The notes under the pieces are model-generated. The model searched no databases and was not told where the DNA came from. It saw only the letters and a list, made by a program, of their open reading frames with translations. DNA of 43,655 bases from positions 8,081 to 51,735 of the forward strand of contig NZ_LUKG01000027.1 in assembly GCF_001601815.1 (NCBI RefSeq). The letters are read 5' to 3'. This DNA comes from Flavihumibacter sp. CACIAM 22H1. Lineage in GTDB: Bacteria; Bacteroidota; Bacteroidia; Chitinophagales; Chitinophagaceae. Position 1 is the first letter of the stretch; every line of letters begins with the position of its first letter. Positions 32,975 to 41,312 of this stretch are shown in pieces. Position numbers and translations under genes: made by a program.

Positions 32975-33933
32975 ACCGCTTCCATTTTTTCGAGCAGGAT
33001 CAACTGGTTAAAAGCTCGGTGCAGGTTCAGGTCTTCCTCGTTGAAGGTAGTGCGCGGGGCATTCCTAAGGTAATCAGTCGTAAACAGGAGGGCCTGCAGG
33101 TAAGTGACCAGTAATCCCGCGCAGGGTAGCAGTTTTATTTCCTCTTCGGTAAGGCTATTTTTTACTAATTGCAGGTAAGTAGTAAGCAAGCTGTCGTAAA
33201 CGGGCTGGGAAATACCTACATTTTCCCAAACCCGGCTGTCCTCGTCTTCGGTAGAGGCAACGGTGCGTAGGAGTTCGCCCAGGTCTGAAAAGAATAGGCC
33301 TGGCTTTACTTGCTCTATACCCAGCACCGACCAGGCTTTATGTGTTTCGGCATCAAACAGCGTATTGCCGGGCCCGGCACTACCATGCATCCATCGCAGC
33401 GGAAAGGTTTTTTTATCGGATAGGATCCGGTTATACAAAGCCAAATAAGGAACTCTTTCGCGCAGGCTGGCAATTACATGGGTGGCTTTCAATAACTTTT
33501 TAATAGGGGCCTGCTCAATAGCTGTTTCCAAGCCCTTTTTACCAGCGTTTAAATTGTGCAGATCGGGTAAGCCTGGCTGTCGATCAACCATAGGTTGTTG
33601 GTTGGCAGTTCTAAAAAAGCGGGCATACGCGCTGGCAATCTCTGTTGCCAGGGGAGCATCGCAGCGGGTTATCTGATAAAGATCCGGAACAGCACCGAGG
33701 ACAGTCCAAATAACAGGTGCTTCCACCGTTTCTGTGTTACACAGCCATTGCCAGCTACCCTCCAGGTTGTTAGCTAAAGCTGTTATTGGTAGTTCCTTCA
33801 GTATAAAGGCTGGCCCTTGTACCGGCAGCACTTCGTAACTGGAAAGATTTGCCAGTTTGCCGAGGGGTACTATATTGGCTATTTGCCGGCAAAACTGCGT
33901 AGCAGCTTTTTTTACGTACTCAGGTACTTGCAT
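32947..33933 (-). CDS. NahK/APH-fold protein, predicted pseudokinase
   Basis: 328-residue protein of the aminoglycoside phosphotransferase/N-acetylhexosamine kinase fold. A glycine-type loop (IVPLGKLANLSSYEV, ~21-35) and FILKEL (43-48) match the N-lobe. The C-lobe aligns with NahK over MHGSAGPGNTLFDAETHKA (182-200) and VLGIEQVKPGLFFSDLGELLRT (203-224). Against the NahK pattern HND...N and IDLD, the catalytic Asp is Ser185, the Asn before it is Gly184, and the metal-binding Asp is Gly205; the Asn of HxDxxxxN (Asn190) and DxGE (217-220) are kept. Phosphotransfer is thus unlikely unless rescued. It lies 11 bp after miaE, so cotranscribed; role unknown. Confidence 0.75.
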   Translation of the reverse strand: MQVPEYVKKAATQFCRQIANIVPLGKLANLSSYEVLPVQGPAFILKELPITALANNLEGSWQWLCNTETVEAPVIWTVLGAVPDLYQITRCDAPLATEIASAYARFFRTANQQPMVDRQPGLPDLHNLNAGKKGLETAIEQAPIKKLLKATHVIASLRERVPYLALYNRILSDKKTFPLRWMHGSAGPGNTLFDAETHKAWSVLGIEQVKPGLFFSDLGELLRTVASTEDEDSRVWENVGISQPVYDSLLTTYLQLVKNSLTEEEIKLLPCAGLLVTYLQALLFTTDYLRNAPRTTFNEEDLNLHRAFNQLILLEKMEAVQPFSPDWK

Positions 33934-33944
33934 AAACGGCTTGT

Positions 33945-34560
33945 TTAATGAATCCGATCACCCCGCACGCTAAGTTGCTGCATGATCAAGGTTTCAGCTT
34001 CCAGCCATTCAGCCCAGCGTTTACGAACGATCTCTTTATCTATATAATGTTCTGCCAGTTCAATAAAAAGTTTATAATGCCCTGCTTCACTTTCCATGAA
34101 ACGGCGATAGAATTTGCGGAGGTATTCGTCTTGTAAACCTTCGCTCAGACGTTTAAAGCGCTCGCAGCTACGTGCTTCGATCATAGCCATGGTTAGAAGG
34201 CGATCCAGGAAACGAAGGTCTTCATGACCACCTTTTTGCTGAAAGTTAAGCAGGTGATTGACGTATTCGTCCTTGCGTTGCTTTCCCAGCCTGCCCCCTC
34301 TTTTTTCCAATTCCTGTAATACCAGCCTGAAATGCCCCCTATTCTTCCGTAACTATGGGGGCCAGCTCTTTTACCAGCAGGGTTTTATCAGAATAGCGTT
34401 GAATAAGAGAAATGCAGGTGGTAGCCGCTTTTTGTTCGCAATACGCATGATCGGTAAGGATATCTTCCATGGAAATTGCGGCCAGGTCTACCCACCTGGG
34501 GTCGGTGGGTAATTGCAGGCCCAGTATGTTCCTGACTTCTGATGAAATTTCTTCTTCCAT
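33945..34560 (-). pseudogene. miaE: tRNA-(ms2io6A)-hydroxylase, broken by a single-base insertion
   Basis: Ferritin-like di-iron enzyme that hydroxylates the tRNA modification ms2i6A. Two frames carry one gene. The upstream part (34560-34339, MEEEISSEV... to LAPIVTEE) stops at TAG; the downstream part (from 34334 back to 33945) continues the same protein as GHFRLVLQELEKRGGRLGKQRKDEY and so on, with iron-ligand motifs EARSCERFK and ESEAGHYKLF intact. Removing one base (34340, an A on the coding strand) restores GAA-GAA-TGG-GGG-CAT, encoding EEWGHF, the family's ExxH metal motif, and a 204-residue protein of normal length. The break sits beside a run of five G. It is either a real disruption or a sequencing/assembly error. 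Confidence 0.85.
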
Positions 34561-34600
34561 ATGTTGCGTAAAATTTGAGGACAACCCGTATGGTTGCACG

Positions 34601-34608
34601 CAAAAATA
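34601..34608 (-). promoter_or_regulatory. Candidate -7 box of miaE
   Basis: TATTTTTG on the minus strand, an exact TAnnTTTG match, lies 40 nt upstream of ATG 34560 and immediately upstream of the alternative GTG at 34599. It supports 34560 as the start. Confidence 0.42.
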
Positions 34609-34636
34609 GGAAATGGTGCCGGCTTCCGCTTGCTGG

Positions 34637-34729
34637 TTATTTGATCAGCATCAGTAGCAGCAATACCATAAACAAAAAACCAAGTAGGTGTTTTGCCTTC
34701 AGAGTTGATATAATTGTCCTGCTTTTCAT
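34637..34729 (-). CDS. Possible 30-residue single-helix membrane peptide
   Basis: Short frame of 30 codons in the 260-bp gap between miaE and the penicillin acylase gene. It begins MKSRTIISTLKAKHLL (positive N-terminus) and continues with a fully hydrophobic stretch (GFLFMVLLLLMLIK) that looks like one transmembrane helix. No ribosome-binding site or exact promoter box was found, and no family is known to me. A chance frame is quite possible. Confidence 0.28.
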   Translation of the reverse strand: MKSRTIISTLKAKHLLGFLFMVLLLLMLIK

Positions 34730-34821
34730 ACGTATTTGACAACAAAACAGCCACTTGGTTAGCTTAAATAGTGTTAAATGGAAATTAATATTATTTTTAG
34801 CGCATATTAACCTTGCGCTAT

Positions 34822-37281
34822 ATGAGGAGATACCTGAGTTTTGCCGCCGGAGCGCTGGCTACTATCGGACTTGTTTATACGCTGGACAGCCGGCAAGTAT
34901 TACCGGCGCCCCTGGGTAAATTGCTGAGCCCTCAACATGGAATCTGGCAAAATGCAGAACCTGTTGATCAAACCTATAACCTGACTTTTTCCTTTCCAGA
35001 GCTTTCAGGCCCGGTTTCCGTTTATATGGATGATCGTCTGGTGCCCCACGTGGTTGCCGGTAATGAGCCCGACCTTTATTTTGTACAGGGGTTTTTGCAT
35101 GCCAAATTCCGTCTCTGGCAAATGGAGTTTCAGACGCATGCGGCGGCTGGGCGAATTAGTGAAATCCTGGGTACAGGTCCGGGCGGCCGCATCCTGAACT
35201 ATGACCGAAGTATGCGGAGGTTGGGCATGGTCTATGCCGCCGAACAATCGGTTAAAGAAGTGGAAAAATCGCCGGAATCACTGGCGCAGTACGAAGCCTA
35301 TGCAAAAGGGGTGAATGCGTATATTGACCAGCTAACCATTGCGGAGCTGCCTATTGAATATAAATTACTTGGCTATTATCCCGAAAAATGGTCGATCCTG
35401 AAAACGGCTCTTTTCCTGAAATACATGAGTTATGACCTGGCAGGTTCGGAGTCTGACCTGGAATTTACCAACGCACGCAGCGTTTTTTCCCAGATGGACT
35501 ATGAACAATTGTTTTACTACCTGGCCGATTCTCTGAAACCCGTGGTGCCAAACACGCTGCAGCAACCCTACCCGGCTGGTCCGGCTATGAACCTGGAGCC
35601 ACCGGCAGATGCGGATTCTCTTTATTTTTCTTTCCAGGGAGATACGGTCAGCAATGTGCTGGAAAATAAACCAAACCCTGAAAATGGAAGTAATAACTGG
35701 GCGGTATCCGGTGCTAAAACAGCCTCTGGGCGGCCCATTTTGAGCAATGATCCACACCTTGGGTTAAACCTGCCTTCGCTCTGGTTTGAAATGCAGTTAA
35801 CAACGCCCGAATTCAGCGCCTATGGCGTTAGCTTTCCCGGATCGCCGAATATAATTATCGGGTTTAATGAAGATATTTCTTTTGGGTTTACCAATGCTGG
35901 CAGGGATGTAAAGGATTATTATGAAATCAGGTTCCAGGATGCCACCAAATCGGCGTATTGGTTTAACGGCGCCTGGAAACCAGCAGAGAAGCGGGTTGAA
36001 ATCATTAAAATCAAAGGAGAACCAGATTTACAGGACACCGTAACCTACACGCATTTTGGCCCGGTAATGTACGATGATTCCTACAAGATCGATGATCAGA
36101 CCATCCGCTACCTGGCCGTACGCTGGAAAGCACATGATCCCAGCAATGACGGACGTGCTTTTTATGAGCTGAATCACGCAAAAAACCTGGCCGACTACCA
36201 GGAAGCTATTAAATACCTTACCTGTCCTGGTCAGAACTGCATCTTTGCCTCCAAAACCGGCGATATAGCCCTTACACAACAGGGTGTTTTCCCGGCAAAA
36301 TGGAGAAGGCAGGGTGACTTTATTATGAAAGGGACCGATAGCTCCTATATGTGGCGAGGCATGATTCCGACTGAAGAGAATCCAAGGATGATCAACCCGG
36401 AACGCAATTATGTAAGCAGCGCTAATCAATTGGTAGCGGATGGCAGCTATCCCTATTATACAGGAACAGAATTTCCTATCTACAGGGGCTATATGATCAA
36501 TCGGCTGCTCGATTCCATGCAGCAGATCCGTCCGGAGCAAATGATGGAAATGCAACTGAATGATTATGTGGTGAAAGCAGAGTTTGCCCGGCCTATTCTG
36601 CTAAAAACAAACCCGGCCAGCCTAACAGAATCGGGTAGAAAATACCTGGAGATCTTTAGAAAATGGAATTTAAGAAATGAGCCCGGCTCGGAAGGCGCTA
36701 CTGTATTTGATTTCTGGTGGAAGCAATTGGAGCGTTCTGTATGGAGCGACGAGTTTGAACAAACCGATCTGCCAATGCCCTGGCCCTCCGAGTTTACGCT
36801 GGTGGAAAGCCTCCTGCGAGACTCAGTGTATTCCTTTACCGATAATATCAATACAGAAACAAAAGAAGGACTGGAAGACCTGCTGGCCAGCTCTCTTAAC
36901 CTGGTTTCAGATTCGTTGGATAAACTAGCGGCAAAAAATGAGCTAGCCTGGGAAAAAGTAAAGGCAACCGGGGTGAATCATCTTTTAAAAGTTATCAAGC
37001 CGTTTAACCGGTCTGACCTACCGGTAGGGGGTGGCAAAGGAGTAATCAATGCTACCAGTGCTGATCATGGACAAAGCTGGCGAATGGTAATTCATATGAC
37101 AGATGATGTGGAAGGATATGGGATTTATCCGGGCGGACAAAGTGGTAACCCGGGCAGTAAATACTATGATAGCTTTGTAGACGACTGGGCAGCGGGTAAG
37201 CATTACCGTTTGCTCTTCCTGAAACGCGGAACAACCAGCGATCCGAAAATCAGGTGGACGATGGAATTCCGCAAAGGCTAG
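34822..37281 (+). CDS. Penicillin acylase family (Ntn hydrolase) protein
   Basis: 819-residue precursor of an N-terminal nucleophile hydrolase of the penicillin/cephalosporin/AHL acylase family. The N-terminal hydrophobic segment (LSFAAGALATIGLVYTL) is a signal or anchor. The A chain (~50-280) contains DLYFVQGFLHAKFRLWQME. The catalytic Ser at the start of the B chain is Ser290 in GSNNWAVSG, followed by the usual ILSNDPHLGLNLPS. After self-processing these enzymes hydrolyse acyl amides; the substrate is unknown (lactones, beta-lactams or peptides). ATG 34822 is preferred to TTG 34813. The 6-bp inverted repeat AGCGCA / TGCGCT at 34799-34819 lies just upstream. Followed 18 bp later by a small membrane-protein gene. 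Confidence 0.93.
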   Translation: MRRYLSFAAGALATIGLVYTLDSRQVLPAPLGKLLSPQHGIWQNAEPVDQTYNLTFSFPELSGPVSVYMDDRLVPHVVAGNEPDLYFVQGFLHAKFRLWQMEFQTHAAAGRISEILGTGPGGRILNYDRSMRRLGMVYAAEQSVKEVEKSPESLAQYEAYAKGVNAYIDQLTIAELPIEYKLLGYYPEKWSILKTALFLKYMSYDLAGSESDLEFTNARSVFSQMDYEQLFYYLADSLKPVVPNTLQQPYPAGPAMNLEPPADADSLYFSFQGDTVSNVLENKPNPENGSNNWAVSGAKTASGRPILSNDPHLGLNLPSLWFEMQLTTPEFSAYGVSFPGSPNIIIGFNEDISFGFTNAGRDVKDYYEIRFQDATKSAYWFNGAWKPAEKRVEIIKIKGEPDLQDTVTYTHFGPVMYDDSYKIDDQTIRYLAVRWKAHDPSNDGRAFYELNHAKNLADYQEAIKYLTCPGQNCIFASKTGDIALTQQGVFPAKWRRQGDFIMKGTDSSYMWRGMIPTEENPRMINPERNYVSSANQLVADGSYPYYTGTEFPIYRGYMINRLLDSMQQIRPEQMMEMQLNDYVVKAEFARPILLKTNPASLTESGRKYLEIFRKWNLRNEPGSEGATVFDFWWKQLERSVWSDEFEQTDLPMPWPSEFTLVESLLRDSVYSFTDNINTETKEGLEDLLASSLNLVSDSLDKLAAKNELAWEKVKATGVNHLLKVIKPFNRSDLPVGGGKGVINATSADHGQSWRMVIHMTDDVEGYGIYPGGQSGNPGSKYYDSFVDDWAAGKHYRLLFLKRGTTSDPKIRWTMEFRKG

Positions 37282-37299
37282 CATGAAAATAATTTTAAC

Positions 37300-37644
37300 A
37301 TGAAATTTATCATTTCAACGATACTCACTGCACTGTTAAGTTTTGTTCTCGGTTTATATTTACCGTGGTGGAGCATAGCTATTGGTGCATTCATAGTTGC
37401 CATTGCCATACCCCAGGCAGGATGGAAAGCATTTTTATCAGGATTTATTGCACTGTTTTTATTATGGAGTATTCATGCCTGGTTGATCAATGCGGCAAAT
37501 GAAGGAATTCTTGCAAAAAGAATGTCCATGCTTTTGCTTAACATCGAAAATCCCCTGCTCTTGATCCTGGTTACAGGTGGGTTAGGAGCATTGGTAGCCG
37601 GATTAGCAGCACTAACAGGTAGCCTTGCCAGGAAGATGTTTTAA
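37300..37644 (+). CDS. Small integral membrane protein of unknown function
   Basis: 114 residues, almost entirely hydrophobic, with about four predicted helices (segments ~4-22, 23-40, 45-65, 83-108). No family is recognised. It lies 18 bp after the penicillin acylase gene and 3 bp before the DUF5686 gene, so the three genes are probably cotranscribed. GLYLPWWSIAIGAF is its most distinctive region. Function unknown. Confidence 0.75.
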   Translation: MKFIISTILTALLSFVLGLYLPWWSIAIGAFIVAIAIPQAGWKAFLSGFIALFLLWSIHAWLINAANEGILAKRMSMLLLNIENPLLLILVTGGLGALVAGLAALTGSLARKMF

Positions 37645-37647
37645 CCT

Positions 37648-40119
37648 ATGCAGAAATTTTTATTGGTTTTATTAATGCTGCTCCAGCAGGGGCTGCTACG
37701 TGCCGGTACCATCAGTGGATATGTCAGGGATGAAAATGGCAAACCCTTGCCCTATGCTTCCATCTATATCAAAAACGGAAAGGAGGGTACCACATCCGGT
37801 GTAAATGGCTTTTATCAACTGAATTTACCCAATGGAAATTATACCCTGGTTGCCCAACATGTGGGATATACCAAACTGGAGCGTAGCATTGAGCTAAGCA
37901 GTGCCAGCTCCCAGCTAGATTTTACCTTACAATTACAGCAGGCAACACTAAGTGAAGTAGTGGTAAAACCAGGGGCGGAAGACCCTGCATATGAAATAAT
38001 CCGAAACGCCATTAAAAAAAGAAAGGAATACCTGGAGGAAATGAGTGGTTTCCAGTGTAAAGTATATACCAAAGAACAATTGCAGCTGCGTGATTTTCCG
38101 AACAGGTTCCTGGGGCAGCGAGTTGATTTTGAAGACGGTGATACCAGTAAACGGAAAATCCTTTATTTATCAGAAACGGTCTCTAATTATTCCGTGAAAG
38201 GCCCGGGTTTGGATAAACTTGAAGTGGTCTCTACCCGGGTAAGCGGAAATAGTAATTCATTCGGATTGAGCCTGCCGCGGATTATCAATTTTTACCAGAA
38301 TAGTATTGTGGTGCAGGGCCTGAACCAGCGGGGGTTTATAAGCCCGATTGCCAGCAATGCCCTGCATTATTACCGCTATAAATACGAAGGAAGTTTCTGG
38401 GAAGAAGGAAAAGAGATCAACCGTATCAAAGTTATTCCGAAACGGAAATTTGAACCGGTATTTTCCGGAACCATTCTGATCACCGAAAATGACTGGCGCA
38501 TTCACAGCCTGCAGTTACAATTGTTGAAGGAATCACAAATGGAAATCCTGGATACGCTGAAGATTGAACAGTTATATGCACCCTTCGAAAACGATCAACA
38601 ATGGGTTATCCGTAAGCAGGTACTTTATCCAACTATAAAAAGATTTGGTTTTGATGCCATCGGAAGTTCGGTGACGGTTTATTCCGATTTCAACCTTGAA
38701 CCAGGATTCGCCCCCAAATTCTTTAACAATATTGTGATGAAGTATAACGAGGGATCGAATCGGAAATCGGTTGAATACTGGGATTCTATCCGCCCCCTTC
38801 CCCTGCAGCCGGAAGAATTATTGGATTACCGTAAAAAAGATAGCCTGGAGCTGGCTCGCAAGGATCCACGTTACCTTGATTCACTGGACAGGATTCGAAA
38901 CAAATTATCCATAATGGGTTTATTACTGACGGGAGAAAGTTTCAGCATCCAAAAAAAGCGGGTAACCATCAACGTTAATTCATTGCTGCAATCCGTGAGT
39001 TATAATACGGTAGAAGGGTTGGCACTAGCGGTATCGGGGGTATGGAATAAACGACTTGATTCGCTTAATAGCGGAAAATCTATCAGCCTGAAGCCTACGA
39101 TCCGGTATGGGTTTTCCAACGGCCACCTCAATGCAAGGTTGCAGGGCACGTATAATTTCGGAACCAGTAATGCTTCCAGCCTCAGCTTCAGCGGGGGGAA
39201 ATACGTATTTCAGTTTAACAATGAAGCACCGGTTGGCCCCCTGGTTAACAGCTTTGCCACTTTGTGGAGAGAGCTCAATTATATGAAAATTTACGAGGCC
39301 TGGTATGGAAAACTCCAGTACCGGAAAGAATTAAACAATGGATTTGTTATAACCGGCGGATTAAATTATCAGGACCGCTGGTCGGTGAACAATACCACGG
39401 ACTATAAATGGCGCGATCTTAAAGCAAGGGAGTTTTCACCCAATTTACCCGGGGCACTGCTGGCAGCGCCGATGGAAGCGCACAAGGCATTTAGTACGGA
39501 ACTTGCCATTAGCTGGAAACCAGGATTGCGTTACGTAGAGTTTCCCGATAGGAAATTAAACCTGGGTTCTAAATATCCTTCCATGTCCCTGGCGCTGACG
39601 AAAGGATGGAAGGGGATCTTTGGTTCGGATGTAGATTACCTTAAATGGGAATCGGGCATCCGGGATGAGTTGAACCTAAAGATCGGCGGCCTGTTTCAGT
39701 ACAATGTTTCGGTAGGTGGTTTTTTGCAACGGAATGCGGTTCAGGTGCCTGATTTGAAACATTTTAATGGTAATCAATTATTGTTTGCCAATCCGTATAT
39801 GAGTAGTTTCCAGGCATTGCCTTATTATGCCTATAGTACCAATTCGCGTCTCTGGATGGAAGGCCATGTGGAACATCATCTGAATGGATTGCTTACCAAT
39901 AAAATTCCTGGCTTCCGGCAACTCAATTGGTTTTTAGTGGGTGGGGTCAATGCAATTTGGCTTGATGGAAATCGTCATTATGGAGAAGTGCTGATAGGTT
40001 TGGAAAATATTCTCAAAATTATGCGGGTAGACCTGGTAATGCGCTTCGACCAGGGGCGTTTTTCAGGAACTTATGGCAGGCTATCCATCCGGGGGTTCTC
40101 CTTTGGTTCCAACGATTAA
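37648..40119 (+). CDS. DUF5686 outer-membrane protein with carboxypeptidase-like regulatory domain
   Basis: 823-residue protein with a signal peptide (FLLVLLMLLQQGLLRAG), a carboxypeptidase-regulatory-like beta-sandwich domain (~18-105: GTISGYVRDENGKPLPYASIYIKNGKEG and VAQHVGYTK), and then the long DUF5686 region (~110-823). The C-terminal half looks like alternating beta strands and probably forms an outer-membrane beta barrel, ending in a phenylalanine-containing segment. The family is found in Bacteroidota and uncharacterised. It lacks the TonB-dependent-receptor plug despite sharing the N-terminal domain. It follows the small membrane-protein gene by 3 bp. Confidence 0.9.
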   Translation: MQKFLLVLLMLLQQGLLRAGTISGYVRDENGKPLPYASIYIKNGKEGTTSGVNGFYQLNLPNGNYTLVAQHVGYTKLERSIELSSASSQLDFTLQLQQATLSEVVVKPGAEDPAYEIIRNAIKKRKEYLEEMSGFQCKVYTKEQLQLRDFPNRFLGQRVDFEDGDTSKRKILYLSETVSNYSVKGPGLDKLEVVSTRVSGNSNSFGLSLPRIINFYQNSIVVQGLNQRGFISPIASNALHYYRYKYEGSFWEEGKEINRIKVIPKRKFEPVFSGTILITENDWRIHSLQLQLLKESQMEILDTLKIEQLYAPFENDQQWVIRKQVLYPTIKRFGFDAIGSSVTVYSDFNLEPGFAPKFFNNIVMKYNEGSNRKSVEYWDSIRPLPLQPEELLDYRKKDSLELARKDPRYLDSLDRIRNKLSIMGLLLTGESFSIQKKRVTINVNSLLQSVSYNTVEGLALAVSGVWNKRLDSLNSGKSISLKPTIRYGFSNGHLNARLQGTYNFGTSNASSLSFSGGKYVFQFNNEAPVGPLVNSFATLWRELNYMKIYEAWYGKLQYRKELNNGFVITGGLNYQDRWSVNNTTDYKWRDLKAREFSPNLPGALLAAPMEAHKAFSTELAISWKPGLRYVEFPDRKLNLGSKYPSMSLALTKGWKGIFGSDVDYLKWESGIRDELNLKIGGLFQYNVSVGGFLQRNAVQVPDLKHFNGNQLLFANPYMSSFQALPYYAYSTNSRLWMEGHVEHHLNGLLTNKIPGFRQLNWFLVGGVNAIWLDGNRHYGEVLIGLENILKIMRVDLVMRFDQGRFSGTYGRLSIRGFSFGSND

Positions 40120-40138
40120 ACCACTGATCAGAATTTCA

Positions 40139-40146
40139 TATCTTTG
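40139..40146 (+). promoter_or_regulatory. Candidate -7 box of trhO
   Basis: TATCTTTG matches TAnnTTTG exactly, in the 81-bp gap after the DUF5686 gene, with the trhO ATG 54 nt downstream. No -33 TTG at the usual spacing. Confidence 0.45.
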
Positions 40147-40200
40147 CGGCGTTCAGGAAATTTTGTTCACCAGGCAAGTGTCCTTAAAATTTCATAATTA

Positions 40201-41262
40201 ATGCCCGTATTACACAATAGAGTCTCCCAGGAGGAGCTGAAGCGTCGTTTAATGGAGGAAACCGAACCCCGGACCACCATATCTTTTTACCAGTATTTTT
40301 TGATAGAAGACCCCCAGGCATTTCGGGATCAGTTGTATGTCCGGTTAAATGCATTAAAGGTATTTGGCCGCATTTATGTGGCGAAGGAAGGTATTAATGC
40401 TCAAATTAGCGTGCCCTCCGGAAACCTGGAGGCTTTTCGAAGCTATTTGTATAGTATTGAACCCTTAAGCGGGCTCCGGTTGAACATTGCCGTGGATGAC
40501 GATGGCAAATCCTTCTGGGTTTTGAAAATTAAAGTTCGGGATAAGATCGTGGCAGATGGAATTGAGGATCCGACGTTCGATATGCAAAATAAAGGCCGCT
40601 ATGTAGATGCGGCAACCTTTAATAGCCTTACAGATGACCCCTCCACCATTGTGGTAGATATGCGGAATCATTATGAATATGAAGTAGGGCATTTTGACCG
40701 TGCTATTGAAGTACCGAGTGATACATTCCGGGAGCAGTTGCCGATGGCGGCAGAGATGTTAGAGGCAGATAAGGATAAAAATATTATCATGTATTGCACG
40801 GGGGGCATCCGTTGTGAAAAAGCAAGCGCCTATTTGCTGCACAAGGGGTTTAAAAAGGTATTTCACCTCGAAGGTGGCATTATTCAATATGCCAATAAAG
40901 CAAGGGAACAGGGGCTGCCGAATAAGTTCAGGGGTAAAAATTTTGTGTTTGATAACCGGCTGGGAGAGCGGATCTCCGATGAAATAATTGCCCGCTGCCA
41001 CCAGTGTGGCGAACCGGCAGATGATCATACCAATTGTGTAAATGAAGGCTGTCACCTGCTTTTTATACAGTGCAAAGCCTGTTCAGAAAAATACGAAGGT
41101 TGCTGTAGTGCGGCCTGTCAGGAAGTAATTCATCTGCCTTTGGAGCAGCAACAGGCGCTTCGTAAAGGCATTACCAAAGACCAGAATATCTTTAATAAAT
41201 CCCGTCGTCACCGGTCGGGTGCCACCGGTTCGGTTGCTGCTGGAGACAATACAACTCTTTGA
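40201..41262 (+). CDS. trhO: tRNA uridine(34) hydroxylase (YceA/TrhO, rhodanese domain)
   Basis: Makes 5-hydroxyuridine at tRNA position 34. The 353 residues show an N-terminal acylphosphatase-like domain (~28-115), then a rhodanese domain whose active-site loop is CTGGIRCEK at 199-207 (catalytic Cys199, second Cys205), as in TrhO. Unlike E. coli YceA, it ends with a cysteine-rich tail (~265-310: [14 protein letters not shown], then [24 protein letters not shown]) that could bind zinc; this tail is common in Bacteroidota homologues. Its last base pairs overlap a possible TTG of the kinase gene by 4 nt, but the kinase probably starts later. Confidence 0.94.
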   Translation: MPVLHNRVSQEELKRRLMEETEPRTTISFYQYFLIEDPQAFRDQLYVRLNALKVFGRIYVAKEGINAQISVPSGNLEAFRSYLYSIEPLSGLRLNIAVDDDGKSFWVLKIKVRDKIVADGIEDPTFDMQNKGRYVDAATFNSLTDDPSTIVVDMRNHYEYEVGHFDRAIEVPSDTFREQLPMAAEMLEADKDKNIIMYCTGGIRCEKASAYLLHKGFKKVFHLEGGIIQYANKAREQGLPNKFRGKNFVFDNRLGERISDEIIARCHQCGEPADDHTNCVNEGCHLLFIQCKACSEKYEGCCSAACQEVIHLPLEQQQALRKGITKDQNIFNKSRRHRSGATGSVAAGDNTTL

Positions 41263-41312
41263 TCCTCGTTTATTTAGTTCGGCCTGGTGGAGGGCCGGAA
41301 AATAGGTGCCTT

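Noticed and set aside
34333-34345. Programmed +1 ribosomal frameshift producing full-length MiaE
   Set aside because: No known slippery pattern (such as the RF2 CTT-TGA-C site) is seen; deletion of one base beside a G run explains the break more simply.
34488-34754. 88-codon minus-strand frame across the miaE upstream region
   Set aside because: It runs through the miaE start and promoter in another frame, with no family resemblance: a shadow frame.
41259-41312. TTG start for the histidine kinase, overlapping trhO
   Set aside because: The extra 18 residues (LVRPGGGPENR...) are unlike a kinase N-terminus; ATG 41313 follows shortly.
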